The position numbers and the translations under genes were made by a program. DNA of 64,000 nucleotides from Streptomyces roseolus (GTDB lineage: Bacteria; Actinomycetota; Actinomycetes; Streptomycetales; Streptomycetaceae), in contig NZ_BMTV01000009.1 in NCBI RefSeq assembly GCF_014649855.1, forward strand, positions 62,001-126,000. Reading direction: 5' to 3'. Shown here piece by piece: positions 9,132 through 18,293 of the stretch. A model generated the notes under the pieces. That model did not search any database. It was not told the DNA's origin and saw nothing but the letters and a program-made list of their open reading frames with translations. Positions within the stretch are counted from its first letter, which is position 1, and every line of letters begins with the position of its first letter.

Positions 9132-10799
9132 TTACTTGAAGGAGACCTCGGCGAAGTTCTCCTGCGTCAGCGGGGAGACCTTCGGCGGGACCACGTTCTT
9201 GCCGAACGCGATGGCCGGCGGGGAGGAGGTCAGCGGGACGCCCGGGAGGTACTCCATGATCGCCTCGTTGGCGGCCTTGTAGAGGTCCGTGCGCTTGGTC
9301 GGGTCACCCTGGAGCGATCCGGCCTTCACCGCGTCGAAGACCTTCTTGTCGTCGAAGCCCCACTGCTTGCCGGGGCCGGCGAACCAGGTGCCGATGAAGT
9401 TGTAGCCGTCGTTGAAGTCACCGGTCCAGCCGAAGATGTGGAGGGCGCAGTCGCCGCTCTCCACCGCGTCGACGTAGTCCGGGTTCCACTTCTTCGGCTT
9501 CGGGTTGACCTTGATGCCGGCCTTCTCCAGGTCGGCCTTGAGCAGCTCGAAGATGTCCTGCGGGGCGGGCATGTACGGGCGGGTGACCTCGGTCGGGTAG
9601 CAGAAGTCGACCGACAGGCCGCTCGCGCCGGCGCCGGCGAGGAGCGACTTGGCCTTGGCGGTGTCGAACGGGTACTGCTTCACCTTGTCCGAGTGACCGG
9701 CGACGGTGTCGGGCATGAACTGGGTCGCGACCTTGCCGCCCTCGGGCAGCTGGGTCTTGACGATGTTCTCGCGGTCGACGGCGTGCGCGATGGCCTGGCG
9801 GACCTCGGGCTTCTTCAGCGCCGGGTTGGCCCCCTGCGTCATGCCGAGGTAGAGCAGGTTGAAGACGTCACGGGTCGGGACCTGGAAGCCCTCGCCCTCC
9901 AGGGTCTTGATGTCGGCGGGCGCGACGAGGTCGTAGCCGTCGATGTCACCGGCCTGGAGCGCCGCGCGGCGGCCCTCCTCGGTGTCGATCGTGCGGAAGA
10001 CCAGGTTCTTCACCTTGGCCTTCTCGCCCCAGTAGTCGTCGAAGCGCTCCAGGGAGACTTCCTTGTTGCCCTTGTTCCACTTCGTGATCTTGTACGGGCC
10101 GGTGCCGGCGACCGTGCCGGCCTCCTGGCTGTACTTGGGGTACGAGATGGCGTCGCCGGCCTCGGTGAGCTGCTGCTTCGCGTACTCCGTGAGGGCCTTC
10201 GGTGAGTGGATCGCGAGGGCGTTCAGGGAGAAGCCGCCGGGCAGGTTGGCGGAGGGCTCGAAGACCTCGATGACGGCGGTGGAGTCGTCCTTGGCCGTGC
10301 AGGACTTGTAGTTCGCCTTGGGCGTCTCCTTGTCCTCGTTGGCCTTGAAGCCGCCCATGATGGTCTGCCAGTAGTACGAGACCGCGCTCGACTGGTAGGT
10401 GCCCTTCCAGTTGAACCAGTAGTCGTAGTTGGCGCAGACCGCCTTGGCGTCGAAGGCCTCGCCGTCGTGGAACTTCACGCCCTTGCGGAGGTTGAAGGTC
10501 CAGACCGTGCCCTCGGGGTTGCTGGACCACTTCTCGGCCAGACCGCCGACGAGCTTGCTGCCGCCGGGCTCGTGCTCCAGGAGCGCCTCGAACGCCTGAC
10601 GGGTGACCCGGAAGGTCTCGCCGTCGCTCGCGAGGGCCGGGTCGAGGGAGGCGGGGTCGCCGGGGGCGCCGAACACGAAGGTGTCCTTGGCTCCGCCCTT
10701 GTCCCCCTCCTTCCGCTCACTCGCACAACCCGTGGCGATGAGGCCGACCGCGATGGCCGCCGTCAGAGCCCGGGTCGACCGGGAATTGAGTATGCGCAT
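9132..10799 (-). CDS. oppA: Oligopeptide-binding lipoprotein (SBP_bac_5)
   Basis: Extracellular substrate-binding lipoprotein of 555 residues that captures peptides or similar ligands for the permease. The signal peptide (residues 1-26) ends in the lipobox L-I-A-T-G-C, so Cys26 is the predicted lipidated residue. Family-5 binding-protein marks include WTFNLRKGVKFHDGEAFDAKAVCANYDYW and GTGPYKITKWNKGNKEVSLERFDDYWG. The C-terminal lobe has YKAANEAIMEYLPGVPLTSS. It is the first gene of the five-gene operon; the 227-base space upstream must hold the promoter. The real ligand (peptide, nickel chelate or other) cannot be read from sequence. A second SBP_bac_5 domain in this window is fused to a protein kinase at 40177-43170. 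Confidence 0.93.
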   Translation of the reverse strand: MRILNSRSTRALTAAIAVGLIATGCASERKEGDKGGAKDTFVFGAPGDPASLDPALASDGETFRVTRQAFEALLEHEPGGSKLVGGLAEKWSSNPEGTVWTFNLRKGVKFHDGEAFDAKAVCANYDYWFNWKGTYQSSAVSYYWQTIMGGFKANEDKETPKANYKSCTAKDDSTAVIEVFEPSANLPGGFSLNALAIHSPKALTEYAKQQLTEAGDAISYPKYSQEAGTVAGTGPYKITKWNKGNKEVSLERFDDYWGEKAKVKNLVFRTIDTEEGRRAALQAGDIDGYDLVAPADIKTLEGEGFQVPTRDVFNLLYLGMTQGANPALKKPEVRQAIAHAVDRENIVKTQLPEGGKVATQFMPDTVAGHSDKVKQYPFDTAKAKSLLAGAGASGLSVDFCYPTEVTRPYMPAPQDIFELLKADLEKAGIKVNPKPKKWNPDYVDAVESGDCALHIFGWTGDFNDGYNFIGTWFAGPGKQWGFDDKKVFDAVKAGSLQGDPTKRTDLYKAANEAIMEYLPGVPLTSSPPAIAFGKNVVPPKVSPLTQENFAEVSFK

Positions 10800-11026
10800 G
10801 GGTCCACCCCTGGGTCGCCCTGTCTGGTCTTGACCGGCCGAACGCTACTGGCGAGTGACGCGGCAGAGAACAGTCCGCATAGCGGTGATACCAACCTGAG
10901 ACCCGGACACTCACCAAAACGGTCCGTTGCCGGACATCGGCGGCCTGAGCGGTCTCAAAGCGGACGCAAAACCCCGTCCCGGCAAGGAAATTCGGCCAGA
11001 ACGGGGCAGGAGGGGACAGCGGACGG

Positions 11027-11821
11027 TCAGCGGTGCTGCGCGGGCGGATAGCCGTATCCCGGACGGTGGGATCCCACATGCCGGGACGGCGCTCCGTGCG
11101 CGTCGCGGTCGTAGAAGGGCCGGGCGTGGGCCTTCAGCCAGAGCGCCACCGGGTCGTACGCGTCGGAGAGCGCGACCGTCGAGACGGGCAGCCCCTCGGG
11201 GACGGCGCCGATCGACTGGCGCATCATCGCCCGCACCTCGTCGACGGCCGCGGCCGAACCGTCGTACAGGTCGAGGCCGATGACCAGGTACGGAGTCCCG
11301 AGCGCGGGCTGCACCCAGCCGCGGCGCAGCGAGCGGACGGCCGGGGTCCGGTGCGCGTTCTGGGTGAGCTGGGCGTAGAACTGCGGGATCTCCAGGGCGG
11401 GTTCGGAGACCCGGAGCGGCCCGGCGGGCATCCGGTCCAGGCCGGTGGCGATCCGGCGGAGGTCCGCCCAGGGGATGCCCACGCCGCCGCCGGGGGCGTG
11501 CGGGTTGAGCCAGACGCCCCAGCGCTCGGGGTAGAGGGAGCGGGCGATCTCGCGGCCGGTGACGCGCTCGTGGGCGCGGTGCCAGCCGGAGGCGGCGAGT
11601 TCGCCGGGCGAGGTGACGCAGGGCGCGTAGCCGTGCCCGTCGACCTCCATGTTGCCGTACTGGGCGTCGGGCGAGCCCGGGGTGCCCTGCCAGAGCAGCA
11701 TGTACAGCTCGCCGTCGGCCAGGGCGTGCAGCAGCCCCTCGTACGCGTCGTAGCGTCCGGGCGCCACCTGGCGCAGCATCTGCTCGACCTCTCCGGTCCC
11801 GGCGCTGCCTGACGCGCTCAC
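11027..11821 (-). CDS. SseB-like protein (enhanced serine sensitivity family), copy A
   Basis: A 264-residue soluble protein with the SseB N-terminal fold at about residues 10-130 (LLHALADGELYMLLWQG, a 'serine tolerance' domain region, ERWGVWLNPHAPGGGVGIPWADLRRIA). The SseB C-terminal domain follows (PALGTPYLVIGLDLYDGSAAAVDEVRAMM, ending near LWLKAHARPFYDRD). The last 20 residues are low-complexity and rich in His, Pro and Gly. In E. coli, altered sseB dosage affects serine sensitivity; the biochemical role is unknown. A related gene lies 58 bases upstream on the same strand. The position next to the glycine/serine operon is suggestive. Confidence 0.78.
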   Translation of the reverse strand: MSASGSAGTGEVEQMLRQVAPGRYDAYEGLLHALADGELYMLLWQGTPGSPDAQYGNMEVDGHGYAPCVTSPGELAASGWHRAHERVTGREIARSLYPERWGVWLNPHAPGGGVGIPWADLRRIATGLDRMPAGPLRVSEPALEIPQFYAQLTQNAHRTPAVRSLRRGWVQPALGTPYLVIGLDLYDGSAAAVDEVRAMMRQSIGAVPEGLPVSTVALSDAYDPVALWLKAHARPFYDRDAHGAPSRHVGSHRPGYGYPPAQHR

Positions 11822-11879
11822 CCTGGGTCCCGCCCCTCTGTCTGTCTCGTACGGCTCGGTGGTTCGGTGGTTCGGTGGA

Positions 11880-12620
11880 TCAGTGGACCGCGCGCTGGTA
11901 GAAGGGGCGCACCCGCTCCAGCATCCAGTCTCCGACGGGGTCGGCCGCCATGTCGAGGAGGATCAGGTTCACCGGCCAGGCGACCTCGACGCGGCCCAGG
12001 GCGCGGCCCAGCGCGTCCAGCGGGGCGTTGCGGTCGACGCCGTCCCAGCCCAGGAGCTGGACGCCGATGAAGAGGGCCGGTTCGGTGCCCTCGACGCTGG
12101 CGAGGGCGCGGCGGGCGGTGGCGACGACGCCGGTGGCCTCGAACTCGGCGGAGGCGGCGGCGAGGAAGTCGACCGGGTCGTCCTGCCAGTCGGGCTCGAA
12201 GAGCCGGACCCGGCCGCCGGACGCGGGGCCGTCCAGGGCGGTGCGGCCGACCCGGCAGAGCTCGGCGACGGCGGGCGGGGGCAGCGGGACGCCGACGGTG
12301 CCGCCGGGGTTCACCGCGATGCCGAGCTGCGGGGGCAGCCCGCGGGCGAAGTCACGGGCGGGCGCGACGGTGAAGGACATGTGGGTGCCGACGCAGGCGA
12401 GGAACTGCTCCTGGGAGCTGAAGACGGGAACGAAGGCGCCGCCGCCGATCTCCATGGTGGGGAGGTCCAGGTCGGGGCTGTCGGGGCCGCCGCCGTTCGG
12501 CAGCGGGACCCACACCTGGCTGCGGCCGAGCACCTCGATGAGCCGGCCTCCGGCCGCGGGCTCCCCGAGCGCGGCGGCGAGCGCCTCCTCCAGCTCGTTG
12601 CCCGGCCACGTCACGTCCAC
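11880..12620 (-). CDS. SseB-like protein, copy B
   Basis: A 246-residue protein, GTG start chosen because AGAAGGGGAC lies about 10 bases upstream and the product begins MDVTWPGNELEEALAAALGEP. It has the SseB N-terminal domain (FVPVFSSQEQFLACVG; LGIAVNPGGTVGVPLPPPAVAEL) and the C-terminal SseB domain (GTEPALFIGVQLLGWDGVDRNAPLDALGRAL). It ends WMLERVRPFYQRAVH, parallel to the LWLKAHARPFYDRD ending of copy A. The two are probably an old tandem duplication and lie in one likely operon with the P-loop gene upstream. Function is unknown beyond the family's link to serine sensitivity. Confidence 0.8.
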   Translation of the reverse strand: MDVTWPGNELEEALAAALGEPAAGGRLIEVLGRSQVWVPLPNGGGPDSPDLDLPTMEIGGGAFVPVFSSQEQFLACVGTHMSFTVAPARDFARGLPPQLGIAVNPGGTVGVPLPPPAVAELCRVGRTALDGPASGGRVRLFEPDWQDDPVDFLAAASAEFEATGVVATARRALASVEGTEPALFIGVQLLGWDGVDRNAPLDALGRALGRVEVAWPVNLILLDMAADPVGDWMLERVRPFYQRAVH

Positions 12621-12720
12621 GGTGGTTCCGTCCCCTTCTCGTACGACCCTGGTCCCGGCCGTCCCGCAGCACCCTAACGCCGCCCCGCCCCGGCTGTGAC
12701 CAGAACCCGGGCCGAGGGCC

Positions 12721-13383
12721 TCACACCGGGGCGCGGAAGCCGATGCGGCGCAGCGCGGCCGCCGCGTCCCGGTCGAGGAGGGTGGCGGACGCGCAGCCGC
12801 GCGGCGGGCGGCCCGCCTCGACGGCGGCGACGAGCCGGCCGACGGCCCTGCGGTGCCGGGCGAAGGCGTACGCGGACACCCCCCGGCCCCGCTCCCGCTG
12901 GCCGTCCCTGGCGGTGTCCGGGTCGACGTCGAGGAGGACCAGGTGGAGGGCGCGGCCGCGCCGGGCGGCCGCGCGGGCCAGCCAGCCGCGGACCCAGGAC
13001 TGGGTGCCGCAGTCGTGGACGACGACCCCGGCGCCCGAGCGCAGGGCCCGGTGGAGCCCGGCGTAGTGCGCGATCCGGACCAGCGGGCGGTAGAGCGCGT
13101 ACGGCAGGAAGGAGGGCATCCGGGCCTCCCAGCGCTCCCGGGTGTCCTGGGAGTCGATGCCGAGGCCCGCGGCGGCCCGCCGCAGCAGGGTGGACTTGCC
13201 GCTGCCGGGCAGCCCGGAGACGACCACGACGTCACCGGCGGCGAAGGCGAGGACGCGCGGTCCGCGGCCGCCCCGGTCGCGCAGGTCCCGCACCACGCGC
13301 CCGCGCCGCCGGGTCCTGGCGCGGGCCCGCTGGGCCGGTAGGGCGGCGTCGCCCGCGAAGGCGCCGGTGTGCTGGATCCTCAT
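12721..13383 (-). CDS. P-loop ATPase/kinase-like protein
   Basis: A 220-residue protein from the ATG giving MRIQHTGAF, preceded by AGGGGGAG. The Walker A motif is GLPGSGKSTLL at about residues 60-70. A second strand VVVHDCGTQSWVRGWLARAA follows, then HLVLLDVDPDTARDGQRERGRGV. This is the layout of zeta-toxin/chloramphenicol-phosphotransferase-like small-molecule kinases (AAA_33). The substrate is unknown. It is divergent from gcvT, and the 428-base space between them carries the glycine riboswitch on the other strand. It may be the first gene of an operon with the two SseB-like genes. Confidence 0.72.
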   Translation of the reverse strand: MRIQHTGAFAGDAALPAQRARARTRRRGRVVRDLRDRGGRGPRVLAFAAGDVVVVSGLPGSGKSTLLRRAAAGLGIDSQDTRERWEARMPSFLPYALYRPLVRIAHYAGLHRALRSGAGVVVHDCGTQSWVRGWLARAAARRGRALHLVLLDVDPDTARDGQRERGRGVSAYAFARHRRAVGRLVAAVEAGRPPRGCASATLLDRDAAAALRRIGFRAPV

Positions 13384-13482
13384 CGCTGCTCCCCCTGTCG
13401 GGTCCCCGGGGGACGTGCCGGGAGACCTCATGGAGACCCTTGCCCACGAAGTGTAAAGAAACGGTAATCCGAGACAAGCGAT

Positions 13483-13510
13483 TTGCGGCGCCGACACCGT
13501 ATGCGAGGAT
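13483..13510 (+). promoter_or_regulatory. Weak candidate promoter for the gcv operon
   Basis: TTGCGG at 13483-13488 and GAGGAT at 13505-13510 are separated by 16 bases, about 50 bases upstream of the riboswitch. The position is right for transcribing the aptamers, but the -10 match is poor and no transcript data are available. Confidence 0.3.
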
Positions 13511-13559
13511 GTGCGCGCCAGGCGCGCAGCGCCGTACAACCGCATACCGGCCGCTCGAA

Positions 13560-13757
13560 TCCGCGCGGGAGAGTTCCGGACCGGCCCGCTGGGCCGTCCG
13601 GGCGCCGAAGGAGCAAGACCCTCCCTTGAATCTCTCAGGCCCCGTACCGCGTGGACGAGGCAGATCTGAAAAGCGGGACACCCGTCGTGTCCCCACCCAA
13701 GGTGCAAGCCGGGGATGCCCCCGGTGAACCTCTCAGGTTCCATGACAGATGGGGAGG
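13560..13757 (+). promoter_or_regulatory. Tandem glycine riboswitch
   Basis: Two consecutive glycine aptamers precede gcvT. The first has GCGGGAGAG (13564-13572), CGCCGAAGGAGCAA (about 13603-13616), TCTCTCAGG (13631-13639) and GCAGATCTGAAAAGCGGG. The second has CCAAGGTGCAAGCC (about 13697-13710), CCTCTCAGGTTCC (13729-13741) and GACAGATGGGGAGG. The phrases (C)GAAGG.GCAA and CTCTCAGG, repeated twice, are the conserved core of this RNA class. Known switches of this class turn on glycine-cleavage genes when glycine is plentiful. The gcvT start is 55 bases past the second aptamer, so control could be transcriptional or at the ribosome-binding site. Confidence 0.92.
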
Positions 13758-13811
13758 AACGTCCTTGCCTGTCATGTTTTCCGCCTTCGGGAACCGGGAG
13801 CCACGTCCACC

Positions 13812-14936
13812 ATGAGCACCACCCCCCGTCTCACCGCCCTCGATGCCCTGCATCGTTCGCTGGGCGCGACCATGACCGACTTCGCCGGCTGGGACATGCC
13901 GCTGCGGTACGGCAGCGAGCGCGACGAGCACAACGCCGTCCGCACCAGGGCCGGCCTCTTCGACCTCTCCCACATGGGCGAGATCACCGTCACCGGCCCG
14001 CAGGCCGTCGACCTGCTCGACTACGCCCTGGTCGGCAACATCTCCACCGTGGGCAACGGCCGCGCGCGCTACACGATGATCTGCCAGGAGGACGGCGGCA
14101 TCCTCGACGACCTGATCGTCTACCGCCTCGGCGAGACCGAGTACATGGTCGTCGCCAACGCCTCCAACGCCCAGACCGTCCTGGACGCCCTGGTCGCCCG
14201 CGCGCGGCACGACGGGGGTTTCGACGCCGAGGTCCGCGACGACCGCGACGCCTACGCCCTGCTCGCCGTGCAGGGCCCGGAGTCCCCCGGCATCCTGAAG
14301 CAGCTCACCGACGCCGACCTGGACGGCCTGAAGTACTACGCGGGCCTCCCCGGCACCGTCGCCGGCGTCCCGGCGCTGATCGCCCGCACCGGCTACACCG
14401 GCGAGGACGGCTTCGAGCTCTTCCTGAAGCCGGAGCACGCCGAGGGCGTGTGGAAGGCGCTGACCGAGGCGGGCGCGGGCGTCGGCCTCATCCCCTGCGG
14501 CCTCTCCTGCCGCGACACGCTGCGCCTGGAGGCGGGCATGCCGCTGTACGGGCACGAGCTGACCACCTCCCTCACCCCCTTCGACGCCGGCCTGGGCCGG
14601 GTCGTGAAGTTCGAGAAGCCGGGCGACTTCGTCGGCCGCAAGGCGCTGGAGGCCGCCGCCGAGCGCGCCGAGACCGCCCCGCCGCGCAAGCTGGTCGGCC
14701 TGGTCGCCGAGGGCCGTCGCGTCCCGCGCGCCGGCATGCGGGTGGTCGCGGGCGGCGAGGTCGTCGGCGAGATCACCTCGGGGGCCCCCTCCCCCACGCT
14801 CGGCGAGCCGATCGCGATGGCGTACGTCGACGCGGCCCACGCGGCCCCCGGCACCGAGGGCGTCGGCGTGGACATCCGCGGCACCCACGAGCCGTACAGG
14901 GTCGTGGCGCTGCCGTTCTACAAGCGCCAGAAGTGA
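13812..14936 (+). CDS. gcvT: Glycine cleavage system T protein (aminomethyltransferase)
   Basis: Transfers the aminomethyl carbon from lipoyl-GcvH to tetrahydrofolate, releasing ammonia and methylene-THF. The 374-residue protein starts [19 protein letters not shown] and has the folate-binding core [21 protein letters not shown] and [10 protein letters not shown]. The later segment [13 protein letters not shown] and the C-terminal barrel [21 protein letters not shown] are typical of GcvT. It is the first gene behind the tandem glycine riboswitch and is followed by gcvH after 77 bases and then glyA. A gcvP (P protein) gene is not in this window and must lie elsewhere. Confidence 0.97.
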   Translation: MSTTPRLTALDALHRSLGATMTDFAGWDMPLRYGSERDEHNAVRTRAGLFDLSHMGEITVTGPQAVDLLDYALVGNISTVGNGRARYTMICQEDGGILDDLIVYRLGETEYMVVANASNAQTVLDALVARARHDGGFDAEVRDDRDAYALLAVQGPESPGILKQLTDADLDGLKYYAGLPGTVAGVPALIARTGYTGEDGFELFLKPEHAEGVWKALTEAGAGVGLIPCGLSCRDTLRLEAGMPLYGHELTTSLTPFDAGLGRVVKFEKPGDFVGRKALEAAAERAETAPPRKLVGLVAEGRRVPRAGMRVVAGGEVVGEITSGAPSPTLGEPIAMAYVDAAHAAPGTEGVGVDIRGTHEPYRVVALPFYKRQK

Positions 14937-15013
14937 CGCGGTCGTCCCGGATCCCGTCTCACCCCGCAAGACCCCCGTACATCCGCACTCCCCCGGTACA
15001 GGAGAATCAGGTC

Positions 15014-15391
15014 ATGAGCAACCCCCAGCAGCTTCGCTACAGCAAGGAGCACGAGTGGCTGTCGGCCGTCGAGGACGGCGTCGCCACGATCGGCATCACG
15101 GAGCACGCGGCCAACGCCCTCGGTGACATCGTGTTCGTCCAGCTCCCGGAGGTCGGCTCCACCGTGACCGCCACCGAGGAGTGCGGCGAGCTGGAGTCCA
15201 CCAAGTCCGTGAGCGAGCTGTACTCCCCGGTGACCGGTGAGGTCGTCGAGGCGAACCAGGACGTCGTCGACGACCCGTCGCTGGTGAACTCCGCTCCGTT
15301 CGAGGGCGGCTGGCTGTTCAAGGTGCGCCTCACGGCCGAGCAGGACGACCTGCTCACCGCCGACGAGTACACCGCCTTCACCGCAGGCTGA
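15014..15391 (+). CDS. gcvH: Glycine cleavage system H protein
   Basis: A 125-residue lipoyl carrier that shuttles the aminomethyl group between the P, T and L proteins. It begins [16 protein letters not shown]. The lipoylated lysine is in the hairpin [15 protein letters not shown] (about residue 64) and the typical LPEVGSTV segment precedes it. An AGGAGAA ribosome site lies about 10 bases before the ATG. It follows gcvT and precedes glyA by 24 bases, all on the same strand and presumably under riboswitch control. Confidence 0.98.
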   Translation: MSNPQQLRYSKEHEWLSAVEDGVATIGITEHAANALGDIVFVQLPEVGSTVTATEECGELESTKSVSELYSPVTGEVVEANQDVVDDPSLVNSAPFEGGWLFKVRLTAEQDDLLTADEYTAFTAG

Positions 15392-15415
15392 CCGAGACCC
15401 CCTAGGGATCGCTTC

Positions 15416-16684
15416 ATGTCGCTTCTGAACACTCCCCTCCACGAGCTGGACCCGGACGTCGCCGCCGCCGTCGACGCCGAGCTCCGCCGCCAGCAGTCCA
15501 CCCTCGAGATGATCGCCTCGGAGAACTTCGCTCCGGTCGCGGTCATGGAGGCCCAGGGCTCCGTCCTCACCAACAAGTACGCCGAGGGCTACCCGGGCCG
15601 CCGCTACTACGGCGGCTGCGAGCACGTCGACGTGGCCGAGCAGATCGCGATCGACCGGATCAAGGACCTGTTCGGCGCCGAGTACGCCAACGTGCAGCCG
15701 CACTCCGGCGCCTCCGCCAACCAGGCCGCGCTCTTCGCGATCGCCCAGCCGGGCGACACGATCCTGGGCCTCGACCTGGCGCACGGCGGCCACCTCACCC
15801 ACGGCATGCGCCTGAACTTCTCGGGCAAGCAGTTCAACGTGGTCGCGTACCACGTGGACGAGGCCGGCCTGGTCGACATGGCCGAGGTCGAGCGCCTCGC
15901 CAAGGAGCACCGCCCGAAGGTGATCATCGCCGGCTGGTCGGCCTACCCGCGCCAGCTGGACTTCGCGGAGTTCCGCCGGATCGCCGACGAGGTCGAGGCG
16001 TACCTGTGGGTCGACATGGCCCACTTCGCGGGCCTGGTCGCGGCCGGTCTGCACCCGAACCCGGTCGCGTACGCGGACGTGGTGACCTCGACCACGCACA
16101 AGACGCTCGGCGGCCCGCGCGGCGGCATCATCCTGGCGAAGAAGGAGTTCGCGAAGAAGCTGAACTCCTCCGTCTTCCCGGGCTTCCAGGGCGGCCCCCT
16201 GGAGCACGTGATCGCGGCCAAGGCCGTCTCCTTCAAGGTCGCGGCCTCGGAGGAGTTCAAGGAGCGCCAGCAGCGCACCCTGGACGGCGCCCGGATCCTG
16301 GCCGAGCGCCTGGTCCAGGACGACGTCACGGCGCACGGCGTCTCGGTCCTCTCCGGCGGCACGGACGTGCACCTGGTCCTGGTGGACCTGCGGAACTCCG
16401 AGCTCGACGGCCAGCAGGCCGAGGACCGGCTCCACGAGGTCGGCATCACGGTCAACCGGAACGCCGTCCCGAACGACCCGCGCCCGCCGATGGTCACCTC
16501 CGGCCTGCGCATCGGCACGCCGGCCCTCGCCACCCGCGGCTTCGCCGCCGAGGACTTCACCGAGGTCGCCGACGTCATCGCCGAGACGCTGAAGCCCGGC
16601 TTCGACGCGGAGAAGGCCGAGTCGCTGAAGGCCCGCGTGACCGCGCTGGCCGAGAAGCACCCGCTGTACCCCGGCCTGAAGTAA
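15416..16684 (+). CDS. glyA: Serine hydroxymethyltransferase
   Basis: PLP enzyme interconverting serine and glycine with THF/methylene-THF. The 422-residue protein has [13 protein letters not shown] near the N-terminus and [17 protein letters not shown]. The PLP-lysine motif is [20 protein letters not shown]. It ends [10 protein letters not shown]. Placed 24 bases after gcvH, it couples glycine cleavage to serine synthesis. The ribosome site is weak (AGGGAT), so some coupling to gcvH translation is possible. A perfect palindrome lies directly after its stop. Confidence 0.98.
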   Translation: MSLLNTPLHELDPDVAAAVDAELRRQQSTLEMIASENFAPVAVMEAQGSVLTNKYAEGYPGRRYYGGCEHVDVAEQIAIDRIKDLFGAEYANVQPHSGASANQAALFAIAQPGDTILGLDLAHGGHLTHGMRLNFSGKQFNVVAYHVDEAGLVDMAEVERLAKEHRPKVIIAGWSAYPRQLDFAEFRRIADEVEAYLWVDMAHFAGLVAAGLHPNPVAYADVVTSTTHKTLGGPRGGIILAKKEFAKKLNSSVFPGFQGGPLEHVIAAKAVSFKVAASEEFKERQQRTLDGARILAERLVQDDVTAHGVSVLSGGTDVHLVLVDLRNSELDGQQAEDRLHEVGITVNRNAVPNDPRPPMVTSGLRIGTPALATRGFAAEDFTEVADVIAETLKPGFDAEKAESLKARVTALAEKHPLYPGLK

Positions 16685-16710
16685 TTTCGTACGCTTTTGT
16701 TCGTACGAAA
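16685..16710. promoter_or_regulatory. AT-rich perfect inverted repeat after glyA
   Basis: TTTCGTACG (16685-16693) and CGTACGAAA (16702-16710) form a 9-bp perfect repeat with an 8-base T-rich spacer, starting on the base after the glyA stop. It may be a weak terminator or, given its TCGTACG core in very GC-rich DNA, an operator for sdaA, whose start is 127 bases downstream. Confidence 0.5.
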
Positions 16711-16837
16711 GCTCCGGGGCACCGCGCACACTGGACAGTGAGCGCGGTGCCCCGCCCCATGTCCCACCCCCCTCTCCCACGCTTTTCTGCTCCACCCCGG
16801 CAGACAACGGCGTCTAGCCCCCACAAGGAGTCCTCCC

Positions 16838-18223
16838 GTGGCCATCTCGGTCTTCGACCTGTTCTCGATCGGCATCGGCCCGTCCAGCTCCCACACGGTG
16901 GGTCCGATGCGCGCGGCCCGGATGTTCGCCCGCCGGCTGAAGAACGAGGGCCTGCTCGCCCACACGGCGAAGGTGCGGGCGGAGCTGTACGGCTCGCTCG
17001 GTGCCACCGGCCACGGCCACGGCACCCCGAAGGCGGTCCTCCTCGGCCTGGAGGGCAACTCGCCCCGCACGGTCGACGTGGAGCACGCCGACGAGGAGTT
17101 CGAGCGGATCAAGGCGAGCGGGCGGATCAACCTGCTCGGCGCCCACGAGGTCCCGTTCTCCTTCGACGACGACCTGGTCCTGCACCGCCGCAAGGCGCTG
17201 CCGTACCACGCCAACGGCATGACGGTCTTCGCGTACGACGCCGAGGGCGGGCTCGTGCTGGAGAAGACGTACTACTCCGTCGGCGGCGGCTTCGTGGTCG
17301 ACGAGGACGCGGTGGCGGGCGAGAACCCGATCATCCCGGACGACACCGTCCTGAAGTACCCCTTCCGCACCGGCGACGAGCTGCTCCGGCTCACCAAGGA
17401 GACCGGCCTGTCGATCTCCTCCCTGATGCTGGAGAACGAGAAGGCCTGGCGCACCGAGGACGAGATCCGGGCCGGCCTCCTGGAGATCTGGCGGGTCATG
17501 CAGGCCTGCGTCTCGCGCGGCATGTCCCGCGAGGGCATCCTCCCCGGCGGCCTGAAGGTCCGCCGCCGTGCCGCTTCCCTGGCCCGCAAGCTGCGCTCCG
17601 AGGGCGACCCGGCGATGCACGCGATGGAGTGGATCACCCTCTACGCGATGGCGGTGAACGAGGAGAACGCGGCGGGCGGCCGGGTGGTCACCGCCCCGAC
17701 CAACGGCGCGGCCGGCATCATCCCGGCGGTCCTGCACTACTACATGAACTTCGGGGCGGGCGGGGCCTCGGAGGAGGAGAAGGAGGACGGCGTCGTCCGC
17801 TTCCTCCTGGCGGCCGGCGCGGTCGGCATGCTCTTCAAGGAGAACGCCTCGATCTCCGGCGCCGAGGTCGGCTGCCAGGGCGAGGTCGGCTCGGCCTGCT
17901 CGATGGCGGCCGGCGCCCTCGCCGAGGTGCTGGGCGGCTCCCCCGAGCAGGTGGAGAACGCCGCCGAGATCGGCATGGAGCACAACCTGGGCCTCACCTG
18001 CGACCCGGTCGGCGGCCTGGTCCAGATCCCCTGCATCGAGCGGAACGGCATGGCGGCGGTCAAGGCCGTCACGGCGGCGAAGATGTCGATGCGCGGCGAC
18101 GGCAGCCACCTGGTCTCCCTCGACAAGGTCATCAAGACCATGAAGGAGACGGGCGCCGACATGAGCGTCAAGTACAAGGAGACCGCGCGCGGCGGTCTCG
18201 CGGTGAACATCATCGAATGCTGA
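16838..18223 (+). CDS. sdaA: L-serine ammonia-lyase (single-chain, iron-sulfur type)
   Basis: Deaminates L-serine to pyruvate and ammonia through a [4Fe-4S] cluster. The 461-residue protein starts at GTG behind AAGGAG and begins [30 protein letters not shown], the beta-domain signature. The alpha domain contains [19 protein letters not shown] and [19 protein letters not shown], which hold the cluster cysteines. Length and domain order match the one-polypeptide type-2 enzymes such as SdaA/SdaB of E. coli. It sits behind glyA with a 153-base gap, completing a route from glycine through serine to pyruvate. Confidence 0.96.
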   Translation: MAISVFDLFSIGIGPSSSHTVGPMRAARMFARRLKNEGLLAHTAKVRAELYGSLGATGHGHGTPKAVLLGLEGNSPRTVDVEHADEEFERIKASGRINLLGAHEVPFSFDDDLVLHRRKALPYHANGMTVFAYDAEGGLVLEKTYYSVGGGFVVDEDAVAGENPIIPDDTVLKYPFRTGDELLRLTKETGLSISSLMLENEKAWRTEDEIRAGLLEIWRVMQACVSRGMSREGILPGGLKVRRRAASLARKLRSEGDPAMHAMEWITLYAMAVNEENAAGGRVVTAPTNGAAGIIPAVLHYYMNFGAGGASEEEKEDGVVRFLLAAGAVGMLFKENASISGAEVGCQGEVGSACSMAAGALAEVLGGSPEQVENAAEIGMEHNLGLTCDPVGGLVQIPCIERNGMAAVKAVTAAKMSMRGDGSHLVSLDKVIKTMKETGADMSVKYKETARGGLAVNIIEC

Positions 18224-18251
18224 ACCGCGCCCGTACGCGCACGTGACGAAC

Positions 18252-18279
18252 GGCCGGTCCCGCCCCCACGGGACCGGCC
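18252..18279 (+). terminator. Terminator after sdaA (convergent, bidirectional)
   Basis: An 11-bp perfect stem, arms 18252-18262 and 18269-18279, with a C-rich 6-base loop. It lies between the sdaA stop and the stop of the converging small secreted protein gene. Confidence 0.78.
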
Positions 18280-18293
18280 TTCGCGCGTTCGGG

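Noticed and set aside
13749-13811. Earlier ATG at 13749 as the gcvT start
   Set aside because: It lies inside the second glycine aptamer and would add 21 non-conserved residues before the typical GcvT start.
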